Shown: one piece after another, positions 1-11,084 of the stretch
Position numbering within the stretch: the first letter of the stretch is position 1
How the letters are laid out: each line of letters starts with the position of its first letter
Assembly (NCBI RefSeq): GCF_008831285.2
Contig: NW_022204653.1
Coordinates: 2,501-20,000 of the forward strand
Direction: 5' to 3'
Origin: Nymphaea colorata
Lineage: Eukaryota; Streptophyta; Magnoliopsida; Nymphaeales; Nymphaeaceae
Length of the DNA: 17,500 nucleotides
Position numbers and translations under genes: made by a program
Notes under the pieces: generated by a model
Database searches by the model: none
What the model was told of the DNA's origin: nothing
The model's input: only the letters and a program-made list of their open reading frames with translations

Positions 1-3000
1 GTAGACCCCATACACTGACTGTCCTAGTTATACCGTATCTTTTGTTTCATTTTTTGTTCTTCTGGAACAATAAGAAATCCCTTTTTGATTATAGATCTAC
101 TCACGGGAATTTCATTCCTAACCTTAGCATTCAATATGTATTCCTGAATAATCTAATTTTTCAATTATTCAACCATTTTATTTTACCAAGTTCAACATTA
201 ACCAGATTAGTCGACATTTCCATGTTTCGATACAACAATAAGATTTTATTTGTAACAAGTAGTTTTTTTGGCTGGTTAATTGGTCACATGTTATTGATGA
301 AATGTATTGGCTTAGTATTATCTTGGCCATGGGAAAAAATGAGATCTAATGCACTTTTTAGATCTAATAATTATCTTATGTCAAAATGGAGAAATTCTGT
401 ATCTCAAATCTTTAGTATTCTCTTATTTATCATCTGTATATGCTATCTAGGAAGAATGCCATCACCCATTATAACTAAAAAACTGAAAGAAAGTTCAAAA
501 GGGGAAGAAAAGAATAAAACTGAAGAAGAAGGAAATGTAGAAATAGAAACAGTTTCGAAAACAAATAAGATAGAACAGGAAGAAGATAGATCCGTGGAAG
601 AAGACCTTTCCATTTCTTTGGAAGAGGAAGAAAGGTGGAATCTTTACAAGAAGATATATGAAACAGAGGAGATCTGGTTGAATGGAAAGGAAGAAGATGA
701 ATTCGACCTGAAAGAGAAAGAAAAGAATGAACTTTTATGGATTGAAAAATCCCTTCTGTCTCTTCTTTTCGATTATCAACGATGGAATCGACCTCTGCGG
801 TATATAGAAAATGATCGATTTTCAAATGCTGTAAGAAATGAAATGTCTCAATATTTTTTAATACATGCGAAAGTGATGGAAAGCAAAGAATATCTTTCAC
901 ATATCCACCTAGTTTGTCTACTTTTTTTGAAATGATACAAAAAAAGATGTCTTTTCGCACAGCGGAAAAACTACCTGCGGAGGCCCTCTCTAATGAATGG
1001 GTTTCGACCACTAAAAAACAAAGAGATAACTTAAGGAACGAATTCATAAATCGAATTGAAGCTATAGACAAAGGATCTCTTATCCTCGATGTGGTCGAAA
1101 AAAGAGCCAGATTGTGCAATGATGAAGAGGAACAAGAATGCTTACCTAAGTTTTATGATCCTCTTTTGAACGGACCTTATCGTGGAACAATAAAAAAAGG
1201 GTATTTATATTCAATTAGGAATGATTCAACTACCTCCACACGGGGGTCTACCAAAATGGCTTGGATAAATAAGATTCATGGTATCCTTTTTTCCAAGGAT
1301 TATCGAGAGTTTGAACGAGAATTGGAACACGAAATATATAAACTTGACGTAAAATCATTATCTACAGGCATTGAGGATTCATCAGTCTCAATTGGTGAAT
1401 TTACAGAAGAAGCTGAAGAAGCTGAGAAATCAAGAACTCGTTTCAAACAATTTGCTTTTGGGGGAGAAGAAAAAGTATTCGATATGGTTAGAGCTGATCC
1501 GAATGATCAAAAAATGAGTAATCTTCAAATTGAAGAAATTAAGAAAAAGGTTCCTCGATGGTTATACAAACTGACTTCTGATTTGGATTTTGAAGAAGAG
1601 GAGGAGGAGGAGGAGGAAGAAGATGATCAGGAAGAATCCACAGAGGATCACGGGATTCGTTCAAGAAAAGCCAAACGTGTAGTAATTTATACTGACACTG
1701 ATACCGATGAGGATACTAATATCATTAATACCAATGATAATATCATCAATACTACCACTGATAATATCATTAATACCAATGATAATATCAATAATACTAC
1801 TGATAATATCAGTAATACCACCGATAGTAATCAAGAAAAAAATAGTGATGATCAAGTCGAAAAAGGTGATCAAAGAGGAAAAGGAAATGGTGATCAAGCC
1901 AAAAAGAAAAAGGGTGATCAAGCCAAAAATGGTGATCAAAGAGGAAAAGGAAATGGTGATCAAGCAGAAGAACATGAAATGGCCTTGATACGTTACTCGC
2001 AACAATCAGATTTTCGTCGTGATATAATCAAAGGGTCGATGCGGGCTCAAAGACGTAAAACAGTCACTTGGGAAATGTTTCAAACAGATGTACACTCCCC
2101 CTTTTTTTTGACAGAATAGACAAAACACCTTTGTTTTCTTTTGATATCTCAAGGATGATGAACCTCATTTTTAGGAATTGGATGGAGGAAAAAAGCCCAA
2201 AAATACAAACATCTGATTATGTGGGTGAAGGGGCAAAAGAGAAAGAGAAAATGGAGAAAGAACACGAAGAGGAGTATAAAAGAAAAGAGGATAAAAGACA
2301 GGAGGAGGAACGGATAGCAATAGCAGAAACTTGGGATAATATTATATTTGCTCAAGCAATAAGGAGTTCCATATTAGTAACCCACTCGATTCTTCGAAAA
2401 TACATCATATTACCTTCATTGATAATAGTTAAAAATATTGGTCGTATGTTATTATTTCAATTCCCTGAGTGGTATGAAGATTTGACCGAATGGAGTAGGG
2501 AAATGCATGTCAAATGCACATATAATGGTGTTCAATTATCGGAAACAGAATTTCCAAAAGATTGGTTAACAGACGGTATTCAGATAAAAATCCTATTTCC
2601 TTTCTCTCTGAAACCTTGGCATAGAAAAAAGCTACGATCCCATCATAAGGATCTAAGAAAAAAACAAAAAAATTTCTGTTTTTAACGATCTGGGGGATGG
2701 AAACAGAAGTCCCTTTGGCTCTCCCCGAAAAAAACCTTTCTTTTTTGAACCCATTAATAAAACACTCGAAAAAAAAATTAGAAAAGTCAAAAAGACAGGT
2801 TTTTTCTTTCTAAGAATTATAAAAGACAACATAAAAGGTTTTCTAAAGATTCTCAACGAAAAAATAAGATGGATTATCAAAATAGTTCTATTTATAAAAA
2901 GAAAAGTGAAGAAACTCTTTTTCTTAGTGACGCGAGTCTATGACCCAAGTCAAAATGAAGAACCAAGTCAAAATGAGAAAGATTCCAAAAAAATCATCCA

Positions 3001-5556
3001 TGAATCACCCATTATAATTGTATCCGGAGATTGGACAAATGATTCACTGATAGAAAGAAAAATTAATGATCTGGCTGATAAGACAACCAAAATCTGGGAT
3101 CAAGTAGAAAAGATTAGAAAAGACAAGAAAAAAAACCTCTAACTCCAGATATTGAGGATATAGATATTAGTACTAACAAGGGAAATTTTAGTAATAAAAG
3201 AACCGAATCACGGAAACATATTTTTCAAATATCTAAAAAAAGAAGAAGTGCCCCATTAATCTCTAAATGGAACTCTTTTATGAAATCTTTCATTGAAAGA
3301 ATATACATGGGTATCCTTCTATGTATCACTAACATTTACAGGATCAATGCACAATTTTTTCTTGACTCAACAAAAAATACTTTAAATGGATACACTTACA
3401 ATGACGAAATAAAGGAAAAGGATACTAATGAAACGAATCCAAATATAATTCCCTTCATTTCGACTGTAAAATCTCTTTCTACTTATACTACTAATATAAG
3501 TAGTGATAGTAATTCACCGATTTACTGCGACTTATCTTCTTTGTCTCAAGCCTATGTGTTTTACAAATTATTGCAAACCCAAGTTAGTAACAAATATAAG
3601 TCAGAATCCATATTTCATTACTACAGAACATATCCTTTTATTAAGGATAGAATAAAAGACTATTTCCATGACTATTTCCATACACGAGGAATATTTGATT
3701 CAGAATCAAAACACAAGAAACTGCGGAATTCTGGAATGAGTGAATGGAAAAACTGGTTAAAGAGCCATTATCAATACAATTTCTCCCATGACAAATGGTC
3801 TAGATTAGCACCTCTAAAATGGAGAAAGAAAGTCAATCAGCATTTTACGATTAAAAATAACGACTCACCAAAATTGGGTTCATATGAAGAAAAAGACCAA
3901 TTAATTCATTCCGGTAAAAAGGATTATTATAAATATAAATTGGACTTATTGAAGAGTCCGAGTTGCGAAAAAAAAATTAAAAAACACTACAGATATGATC
4001 TTTTATCATATAAATATCTTAATTATGAAGATGTGAAAGACTCCAATATTTATGGATCACCATTACAAGTAAACAGGCACGGAGAGATTTCTAATTACAA
4101 TACACATAAATACAAATCGTTTTATGCTACAACTATAAATGATAGCCTAGAAGATAAATATACAATTGATAGGGATCCAAATCTAGATAGAAAATATTTG
4201 GAATTGAGAATCACCAATTTTTACCCTAGAAACAATATTGAAACTAGGACTAGTACGGGTATCAGAACTTTCATTAATAAAAAAAAGAAAACTACTAAGA
4301 CTGGGACCAATAAGAAAGATATTCTTTATCTTTATATCAGAATTCATCAAGAAATCCAAACAAAGCAAAAAGAGTTATTTTTTGATTGGATGGGAATGAA
4401 TGAACAAATGTTAGATCATACTATATCGAATCTGCGCCCTTGGTTCTTACCAGAATTTGTGCCGCTTTACGATCGATATAAGACTAATCCGTGGATCATA
4501 CCAATCAAATTGCTTCTATTTGATTTTCATGGAAACAAAACAAGCGATCTTTATATAGATCCAAAGGTGGAATCTAATCAAAAAGAAAGATTTAATCCAA
4601 AACCAAAAGTAGAATCTAATCAAAAGGGATATCTTGAATTAGAGAATGGGAACCGGGACGAGAAAGAACGACAGCACCAAGGAAATCTTATATCTGATAT
4701 AAGAAACCAAAAAAAAGATGTTGGAGCAAATTCCGCGGGTTCAGATATTAAGAAACGCAGAAAGAAAAAGAAATTCAAGAGCAAGAAGGAAGCGGAACTA
4801 GACTTATTTTTGAAAAAATATTTTCTTTTTCAACTCCGATGGGGTGATTCTTTCAATCAAAGAATGACCAATAATATCAAGGTATATTGTCTACTGCTTA
4901 GACTTATGAATCCGAATGAAATTGCTATATCCTCTATTCAAAGAGGAGAAATGGGTCTAGATGTAATGCTGATTAATAAGGATTTGTCTCTTCCAGAATT
5001 GATAAAAAGGGGAATATTTATTGTTGAACCGGTTCGTTTGTCTATCAAATGGGATGGAATTTCGATTATGTATCAAACCATAGCTATTTCATTGACCCAT
5101 AAGGTTCAGTACCAAACTAATCGAGGATACCAGGTAAAAAAACATATTGATAAGAATGACTTGAATGGCTCGATTGCACGACACGGAGGAGTGCGTGTGA
5201 ATGGGGACAATAATAATTATGATTTGCTTGTTCCTGAACATATTTTATCTCCTAGCCATCGTAGAGAATTGAGAATTATAAGCCGTTTCAATTACCGAAA
5301 TAGGAACCTTGTGAATAAGAATCCAGTATTTTGCAATAGAGCTAAGACTAATGCGCAGGGGTTTGAGAAATTTGTAAATAGGGATAAGCATTTTGATACA
5401 GATACAAATAACTCTCTAAAATGGAAAGTGTTTCTTTGGCCCACTCATCGATTAGAAGATTTAGCCTGTATGAATCGTTATTGGTTTGATACCAATAATG
5501 GGAGTCGTTTCAGTATGTCAAGGATCCATATGTATAAGCAATTTGGAATTCGCTGA
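1..5556 (+). CDS. ycf1: Ycf1 (TIC214), 5'-truncated by the window, with five apparent frameshifts
   Basis: Giant plastid protein assigned to the inner-envelope TIC import machinery (TIC214); that role is established but has been debated. The window opens inside the N-terminal membrane domain (reading frame from base 3), where several hydrophobic segments are visible up to about base 460 (for example around [15 protein letters not shown] and [16 protein letters not shown]). A long charged, low-complexity middle follows, then the conserved C-terminus ending near [16 protein letters not shown] and TGA at 5554-5556. The frame moves 0-2-1-0-2-1 through five single-base losses: T run 854-859, C/T run 2097-2109, T run 2679-2683, CCCTTT 2711-2716 and A run 3128-3135. 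Every segment between them reads as normal Ycf1 without stops. Sequencing undercalls are the likeliest cause. The true start lies upstream, normally in the inverted repeat. Confidence 0.95.
1592..1621 (+). repeat. Poly-glutamate codon run in ycf1
   Basis: Ten consecutive GAA/GAG codons followed by two GAT codons give an acidic run in the middle domain of Ycf1. This part of the protein is variable and length-polymorphic between species, and such GAR runs are prone to replication slippage. Confidence 0.8.
1717..1825 (+). repeat. Asn/Ile/Thr/Asp-coding direct repeats in ycf1
   Basis: A perfect 29-bp direct repeat occurs at 1717-1745 and 1762-1790, and degenerate partial copies continue to about 1825 (the core GATAATATC recurs). 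In the Ycf1 frame it encodes a repetitive stretch rich in Asn, Ile, Thr and Asp. The copies keep the reading frame, as expected if expansion is tolerated only in multiples of three. Confidence 0.75.
1865..1965 (+). repeat. Two 35-bp direct repeats encoding Gly-Asp-Gln-Lys motifs in ycf1
   Basis: A perfect 35-bp unit occurs at 1865-1899 and 1931-1965. Shorter GGTGATCAA units lie between and around them, so a GDQ tripeptide recurs five times in about 34 residues ([19 protein letters not shown] and onward). The start-to-start distance is 66 bp, so the frame is kept. The block is hydrophilic and probably disordered. Confidence 0.8.
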
Positions 5557-5997
5557 TGTTACAATCAATTTCCCTCTTTATCACGCGCCTGGTATATGAG
5601 AACATGCAAATAAATACATACCTTATGTTAGACTCTGATACACAAGATTCAGTCAGTTAGACTCTGATACACAAGATTCAGTCAGTTAGACTCTGATACA
5701 CAAGATTCAGTCACATATCAATTGGACCTAGGAATGAATCGACAGAATCTTTTTAGGTCCCTTTCCCTTTCATTCTGTTTCGTGAGCCCAGGAATATACC
5801 ATCCCTTTGTATCTGAATAAATTTATTGTTATTATTTATTCATATTCATTTTGATTTGTTTGATAGAAAAAAGAGTAATATATGAATCAATCCAGATTAT
5901 TGTGTACACCAGAACAAAATAAATGGTATTATTATTCTTGATTGGGAAGATTTATATCCGTGGGAACAAAAAGAAAAAAAGAGAAGAATTTATTTGT
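5557..5997. other. ycf1-rps15 intergenic spacer
   Basis: About 440 bp of non-coding DNA. It contains the three-copy 29-bp tandem repeat, a possible 7-bp stem (GGACCTA at 5724-5730 with TAGGTCC at 5754-5760) and an A+T-rich tail before rps15. An open frame runs into rps15 from 5923, but that extension has no homology I recognise. Confidence 0.7.
5627..5713. repeat. Perfect tandem repeat, three copies of 29 bp
   Basis: Three identical head-to-tail copies lie at 5627-5655, 5656-5684 and 5685-5713. Each begins GTTAGACTCTGATAC and ends GATTCAGTCA. Complete identity suggests a recent slipped-strand or recombination expansion. The array is non-coding and about 70 bp downstream of the ycf1 stop codon. 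Confidence 0.95.
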
Positions 5998-6261
5998 ATG
6001 GTAAAGAATTCGCCCATATCCGTTATTCCACAAGAAGAAAAAAGGGGTTCTGTTGAATTCCAAGTATTTAATTTTACCAATAAGATAGAGAGACTTACTT
6101 CACATTTGAAACTGCACAGAAGAGACTATTTATCTCAGAGGGGTCTGCGGAAAATTCTGGGGAAACGCCAACGACTGCTGGTTTATTTATCAAAGAAAAA
6201 TCGAGTGCGTTATAGGGAATTAATTGGTCAATTGGGTATTCGAGAACCAAAAACTGGTTAG
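5998..6261 (+). CDS. rps15: 30S ribosomal protein S15, plastid
   Basis: Small-subunit ribosomal protein that binds 16S rRNA in the central domain (uS15 family). The 87-residue product starts MVKNSPISV. It carries the family core with [17 protein letters not shown] (about residues 22-38), [19 protein letters not shown] in the middle and [11 protein letters not shown] near the end. The length matches plastid S15 proteins. I chose ATG at 5998 because the conserved plastid N-terminus MVKNS begins there; the 25 codons open upstream are not conserved. The frame is intact, unlike its neighbours ycf1 and ndhH. It sits between them at the start of the ndhH-ndhD transcription cluster. Confidence 0.96.
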   Translation: MVKNSPISVIPQEEKRGSVEFQVFNFTNKIERLTSHLKLHRRDYLSQRGLRKILGKRQRLLVYLSKKNRVRYRELIGQLGIREPKTG

Positions 6262-6336
6262 TTTGGAAATTCGTTTGAGTTATTCGGTTCATTAGATCTT
6301 GAATTTGGATGAACCTCGTTTCATTTTCAGGAATTC

Positions 6337-6390
6337 ATGGAATAATGAATTGGGATCGGAGAAATGGAATAATGAATTGGAATCGGAGAA
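6337..6390 (+). repeat. 27-bp tandem duplication just upstream of ndhH
   Basis: Two adjacent 27-bp copies, 6337-6363 and 6364-6390, differ at a single base. Each ends in CGGAGAA, so the purine-rich GGAGA that could act as the ndhH ribosome binding site (6385-6389, ten bases before ATG 6400) is present twice. Confidence 0.9.
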
Positions 6391-6399
6391 TAAAAACAT

Positions 6400-7578
6400 A
6401 TGACTGTACCAGACGCAAGAAAAGACCTCCTCGTGGTCAATATGGGTCCTCACCACCCGTCAATGCATGGTGTTCTTCGACTCATTGTTACTCTAGATGG
6501 CGAAGATGTTATCGACTGTGAACCCATATTGGGTTATTTACACAGAGGAATGGAAAAAATTGCGGAAAACCGAACAATTATACAATATCTACCTTATGTA
6601 ACACGTTGGGATTATTTAGCTACTATGTTCACGGAGGCAATAACCGTTAATGCACCTGAGGAATTGGGAAATATTCAAGTACCTAAAAGAGCCAGCTATA
6701 TTAGGGTAATTATGCTGGAGTTGAGTCGTATAGCTTCGCATTTGTTATGGCTTGGACCTTTTATGGCCGATATCGGTGCGCAGACTCCTTTCTTCTATAT
6801 TTTCAGAGAGAGGGAATTGTTATATGATCTATTCGAAGCTGCCACAGGTATGCGAATGATGCATAATTATTTCCGTATCGGGGGGTAGCTGCTGATTTAC
6901 CTCATGGCTGGATAGATAAATGTTTAGATTTCTGCGATTATTTTTTAACGGGAGTTGTTGAATATCAAAAGCTTATTACGCGCAATCCCATCTTTTGGAA
7001 CGAGTTGAAGGGGTAGGTTTTATTGGGGGAGAGGAAGCCATAAATTGGGGTTTATCAGGACCAATGCTACGAGCTTCCGGAATCCAATGGGACCTTCGTA
7101 AAGTCGATCGGTATGAGTGTTATGATGAATTCGATTGGGAAGTCCAATGGCAAAAAGAAGGAGACTCATTAGCTCGTTATTTAGTAAGAATTGGCGAAAT
7201 GACGGAATCCATCAAAATTATTCAACAGGCTCTGGAAGGAATTCCGGGGGACCTTATGAAAATTTAGAATTCCGACGCTTTGCTGGAACAAAAGATTCAG
7301 AATTGAACGACTTTGAATATCGATTCATTAGTAAAAAGCCTTCTCCCAGTTTTGAATTGTCAAAACAAGAACTTTATGTGAGAGTAGAAGCCCCAAAGGG
7401 AGAATTAGGTATTTTTCTGATAGGAGATAATAGTGTTTTTCCTTGGAGATGGAAAATACGTCCACCCGGTTTCATCAATTTGCAAATTCTTCCTCAGCTA
7501 GTTAAAAGAATGAAATTGGCTGATATTATGACAATACTAGGTAGTATAGATATCATTATGGGAGAAGTTGATCGTTGA
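6400..7578 (+). CDS. ndhH: NAD(P)H dehydrogenase-like complex subunit H, with three apparent frameshifts
   Basis: Homologue of the 49-kDa (NuoD) subunit of complex I. It is part of the stroma-exposed subcomplex A of the thylakoid NDH complex, which works with photosystem I in cyclic electron flow. It starts [20 protein letters not shown] at ATG 6400. The family core follows ([48 protein letters not shown]), ending IIMGEVDR and TGA. Three single-base losses break the frame: G run 6880-6885 (stop at 6886), T run 6993-6996, and G run 7246-7250 (stop at 7265). With one base restored at each the length is 393 residues, the standard plastid NdhH length, with no other stops. The ndhA start follows after one base (7580), as is usual. 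I read this as a functional gene with sequence errors; genuine decay cannot be excluded from the sequence alone. Confidence 0.94.
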
Positions 7579-7579
7579 A

Positions 7580-9590
7580 ATGATAATTGAAGAAGCACAA
7601 GCTATCAATTCTTTTTCAGATCGGAATCCTCAAAAGAGGCCTATGGGCTCATATGGTTACTTGTACCTATTGTTACTCTTGTATTGGGAATCACAATAGG
7701 GGTATTAGTAATTGTGTGGCTAGAAAGAAAAATATCTGCAGGGATACAACGACGAATTGGTCCTGAGTATGCCGGCCCCTGGGCATTCTTCAAGCTCTAG
7801 CGGATGGGGTCAAACTACTTTTCAAAGAAGATCTTCTTCCATCTAGAGGAGATATTCGTTTATTTAGTGTCGGCCCATCCGTAGCGGTCGTATCAATTCT
7901 ACTGAGTTATTCAGTAATTCCCTTTGGCCATCACCTTGTACTAACCGATCTCAGTATAGGTGTTTCTCTATGGATCGCTATTTCAAGTATTGCCCCTATC
8001 GGACTTCTTATGTCCGGATATGGATCAAATAATAAATATTCCTTTTCAGGTGGTTTACGAGCTGCTGCTCAATCTATAAGTTATGAAATACCGTTAACTC
8101 CATGTGTGTTATCAATATCTCTACGTGTGATTCGTTGGAATACGCACTCCTACCTCTTTCTTTGCTTTTTCTAGGAAAGAAGTTGGTTGATTGAATATAT
8201 AGATAGAACTCTTTTTTATTCATCACTGGGATCTATGAACTAAACCAGATAGTTATATGAGTGAAACAAAACTGCTTATGAATTCGCAGTAAGAAGATCG
8301 AGTCTCATTACCTACGTACGAGAGTAAAGTGGAGCTAAACATAAGCAGCGGAAGCTGTTTACCCCAAGTATCGATTAGCCATCAGGACTTGAAGCGGGCG
8401 CAAAAGATCAACTGTATGGAATTTTACTCTTGTATTTATTACCATACCGAGGATCCACCAAAACTGAGTGGACGGTTAGGAACACCAAGGTACACAAAAG
8501 ATTAGTAATGGAGATAATGTAACGTATCCAAACGGATATTTTGACATTACATAAAAGGAGTCATAATGAGGGCTTGAAGTTGGTAGAAATGATCAAAAAG
8601 TACTTCCCCGTGATCCCGATCCAGAGTATAGCTCCTATCCACTGATTTAAAAATAACTATCAGGAACGAAGTAATCCTTTATTTATATAGTATAGTCCTT
8701 CTGAGAAAGAAGAGAAGAACAGGAAGGAAAATGGATTGACTATTTATTGTATCTTATGGAAAGATCGAGTTAAGTTATTACTGAACAAGAAACTCAGCAA
8801 AAAGAATAAAGGATGAGATGGATTCAGAAGTGTACTTTTTATTTGTTATTATCTTATCGCGGACAGAATCCCACTGGTCTAGTTCACTTATGAGCATTTT
8901 GATTCATCTTTCTTTTTCCTATGGTATGCCGATGTAATACCGAAGCATACCTTAGATTTATTCGTGACCATTGAGGAGCCGTATGAAGCTGAGGTCTCAT
9001 GTACGGTTCTGGAATAGAGATGGGAACAGTGATGTTATCATCGACTATGATTATCTAACAGTTCAAGTACGGTTGATATAGTTGAGGCGCAGTCAAAATA
9101 TGGTTTTTGGGGGTGGAATCTTTGGCGTCAACCTATAGGGTTCATAGTTTTTATAATTTCTTCACTAGCAGAATGCGAGAGATTGCCCTTTGATTTACCG
9201 GAAGCCGAGGAGGAATTAGTAGCAGGTTATCAAACTGAATATTCAGGTATCAAATTTGGTTTATTTTATGTTGCTTCTTACCTCAATTTACTAGTTTCTT
9301 CATTATTCGTAACAGTTCTGTACTTGGGAGGGTGGAATCTTCCTATTCCATATATACCAATTACTGAACTTTTCGAAATAAATAAAACTAGTGAAGTCTT
9401 TGGAACAACAATTAGTCTCCTCATTACATTAGCTAAAGCTTATTTGTTCCTGTTCATTCCTATCTCAACAAGATGGACTTTACCTAGGCTGAGAATGGAT
9501 CAACTATTAAATCTTGGGTGGAAATCTCTTTTACCTATTGCTCTCGGTAATCTATTATTGACAACTTCTTCCCAACTTGTTTCGCTATAA
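7580..9590 (+). CDS. ndhA: NAD(P)H dehydrogenase-like complex subunit A; two exons, two apparent frameshifts in exon 1
   Basis: NuoH/ND1-like membrane subunit of the thylakoid NDH complex. Exon 1 is 7580-8124 and exon 2 is 9052-9590 (539 bp, the usual exon 2 length). The junction splits a codon: C from exon 1 joins TA from exon 2 to give Leu, followed by [20 protein letters not shown]. Exon 1 begins [13 protein letters not shown] and, after restoring frame, reads [18 protein letters not shown] and IGPEYAGP. Two bases appear lost: A run 7632-7635 and C run 7776-7779 (stop TAG at 7798-7800). Exon 2 is intact and carries [20 protein letters not shown] and the membrane-spanning C-terminal half. 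ATG 7580 lies one base after the ndhH stop, which implies co-transcription with ndhH. Confidence 0.94.
8125..9051 (+). other. Group II intron of ndhA (927 bp)
   Basis: The intron starts GTGTGATTCG, which fits the GUGYG 5' consensus, and ends GACTATGAT, so the last bases are AT as expected for the AY end. A domain V hairpin lies at 8976-9009, about 40 bases before the 3' splice site, and domain VI fills 9010-9051. These boundaries restore the NdhA frame and give the standard exon 2 size. No maturase ORF is present; plastid ndhA introns depend on trans-acting factors. Confidence 0.93.
8976..9009 (+). ncRNA. Domain V catalytic hairpin of the ndhA group II intron
   Basis: A 34-nt element with the conserved lower stem GAGCCGTA paired with TACGGTTC, the hallmark of group II domain V. 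The upper part reads TGAAGCTGAGGTCTCA. Folding gives T-A, G-C and A-T pairs, then an A8987/C8996 mismatch, a G.T wobble, a C-G pair and a TGAG loop. Most plastid copies I recall have G-C where this one has the A/C mismatch. Confidence 0.85.
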
Positions 9591-9670
9591 CAGAATAGGA
9601 TATTCCAGATTCTTATCCTCTCTCAAGCAAGAGAAAGAAACATCAAATTATTCATGGATATTCACGATAT

Positions 9671-10210
9671 ATGTTTCCTATGGTGACTGGGTTCATGAAT
9701 TATGGTCAACAGACAGTACGAGCTGCAAGATACATTGGTCAAAGTTTCATGATTACCTTATCTCACGCAAATCGTTTACCTGTAACTATTCAATATCCTT
9801 ATGAAAAATCGATCACATCAGAGCGTTTCCGTGGGCGAATCCACTTTGAATTTGATAAATGCATTGCTTGTGAAGTATGTGTTCGCGTATGTCCGATAGA
9901 TCTACCTGTTGTTGATTGGCGATTAGAAACAGATATTAGAAAGAAACGATTGCTTAATTATAGTATTGATTTCGGAATCTGTATATTTTGTGGTAATTGC
10001 GTGGAGTATTGCCCCACAAACTGTTTATCAATGACTGAAGAATATGAACTTTCCACCTACGATCGTCACGAATTAAATTATAATCAAATTGCTTTGGGTC
10101 GGTTACCAATGTCTGTAATTGGAGATTACACAGTTCGAACAATTATGAACTCAACTCCAATAAAAATATCTATGGAGAAACCCCTTGATTCAAGAACGAT
10201 TACCAATTAA
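9671..10210 (+). CDS. ndhI: NAD(P)H dehydrogenase-like complex subunit I, 2x[4Fe-4S]
   Basis: Iron-sulfur subunit (NuoI/TYKY-like) of the stromal arm of the thylakoid NDH complex, passing electrons toward plastoquinone. Two complete [4Fe-4S] motifs are visible: [12 protein letters not shown] (Cys 64, 67, 70, 74) and [12 protein letters not shown] (Cys 104, 107, 110, 114). The product is 179 residues, starting [20 protein letters not shown] at ATG 9671, 80 bp after ndhA. The C-terminal extension ending PLDSRTITN is of the longer type; many eudicot copies stop around residue 167. The frame is intact. Confidence 0.97.
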   Translation: MFPMVTGFMNYGQQTVRAARYIGQSFMITLSHANRLPVTIQYPYEKSITSERFRGRIHFEFDKCIACEVCVRVCPIDLPVVDWRLETDIRKKRLLNYSIDFGICIFCGNCVEYCPTNCLSMTEEYELSTYDRHELNYNQIALGRLPMSVIGDYTVRTIMNSTPIKISMEKPLDSRTITN

Positions 10211-10551
10211 ATTAAAAATAAGACTAAGTTTTGATCAAAGTAGGTAAGTTTCTTTCATGTCAGACAAAGAATAACTAGATTTGTGAGGATTATAACTACT
10301 TTTTGAATATATAAATATATATAGCCATTATAGCCATAGCCCTTATTTGTTTAATTAAAATATGAAATTACGAACTCTGTTTCGACTAAAGACAAAAGCA
10401 AGATTGGCCCGTTCAATTGATTAACTCAATCTACATAAACCCACACCACGCTGGGGTAAGAACTATTAGATATAAAAAAGGGTAACCCACTTTTTCCCGA
10501 CCAGTAAGATCATGAGATATTTTGACTTATTTATCGCTTATTTAACACATA
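10211..10551. other. ndhI-ndhG intergenic spacer
   Basis: About 340 bp of A+T-rich non-coding DNA. I see a short A/T-alternating stretch near 10308-10322 and a small ATAGCCAT duplication near 10322-10337. I see no tRNA, no conserved ORF and no convincing promoter. Confidence 0.6.
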
Positions 10552-11084
10552 ATGGATTTACCTGCGCCAATACATGATATTCTTTTAGTATCTCTGGGAT
10601 CAGGTCTTATAGTAGGAGGTCTAGGAGTGGTATTACTTACCAATCCAATTTATTCTGCCTTTTCCTTGGGATTGGTTCTTGTTTGTATATCTTTATTTTA
10701 TATTCCATCGAACTCTTATTTTGTAGCTGCTGCGCAGCTACTTATTTACGTGGGAGCCATAAATGTCTTAATCTTATTTGCTGTGATGTTTATGAATGGT
10801 TCAGAATATTACAATTCTTTTCATTTTTGGACTGTCGGAGATGGATTCACTTCGCTAGTTTGTACAAGTATTTTTTTTTCACTAATTGCTACTATCCCAA
10901 ACACGTCATGGTACGGGATTATTTGGACTACAAGATCAAACCAGATCATAGAACAGGACCTGACAAGTAATGTTCAACAGATTGGGATTCATTTATCAAC
11001 AGATTTTTATCTTCCATTTGAACTGATTTCTATAATCCTTTTAGTTTCCTTAGTGGCGCAATTGCTATGGCTCGCCGGGAATAG
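10552..11084 (+). CDS. ndhG: NAD(P)H dehydrogenase-like complex subunit G, one apparent frameshift near the 3' end
   Basis: NuoJ/ND6-like membrane subunit of the thylakoid NDH complex, with several hydrophobic helices. The 5' part is typical: start [19 protein letters not shown], then [34 protein letters not shown] and [19 protein letters not shown], and near the end [14 protein letters not shown]. At 11054-11055 GTGGCGCA appears to have lost a G. With GTGGGCGCA the protein ends [10 protein letters not shown] with TAG at 11082-11084, giving 177 residues as expected for NdhG. As written, the frame runs on to 11283 and would add about 66 residues with no family resemblance. I therefore place the end at 11084. 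Confidence 0.93.

Noticed and set aside
475-1119. Open frame of 214 codons on the - strand
   Set aside because: It is antisense to ycf1, which is recognisable across this stretch; the product has no family features.
1661-2005. Repetitive open frame of 114 codons on the - strand
   Set aside because: Its [13 protein letters not shown]-like repeats are the complement of the ycf1 direct repeats, not a separate protein.
5923-5997. A 25-codon upstream extension of rps15
   Set aside because: The conserved S15 start MVKNS lies at 5998; the upstream part is A+T-rich spacer.
6400-9590. ndhH and ndhA as true pseudogenes, as in parasitic or ndh-losing plants
   Set aside because: Only homopolymer losses are present, intron and exon 2 are intact, the other ndh genes are well kept, and the non-ndh gene ycf1 shows the same defect.
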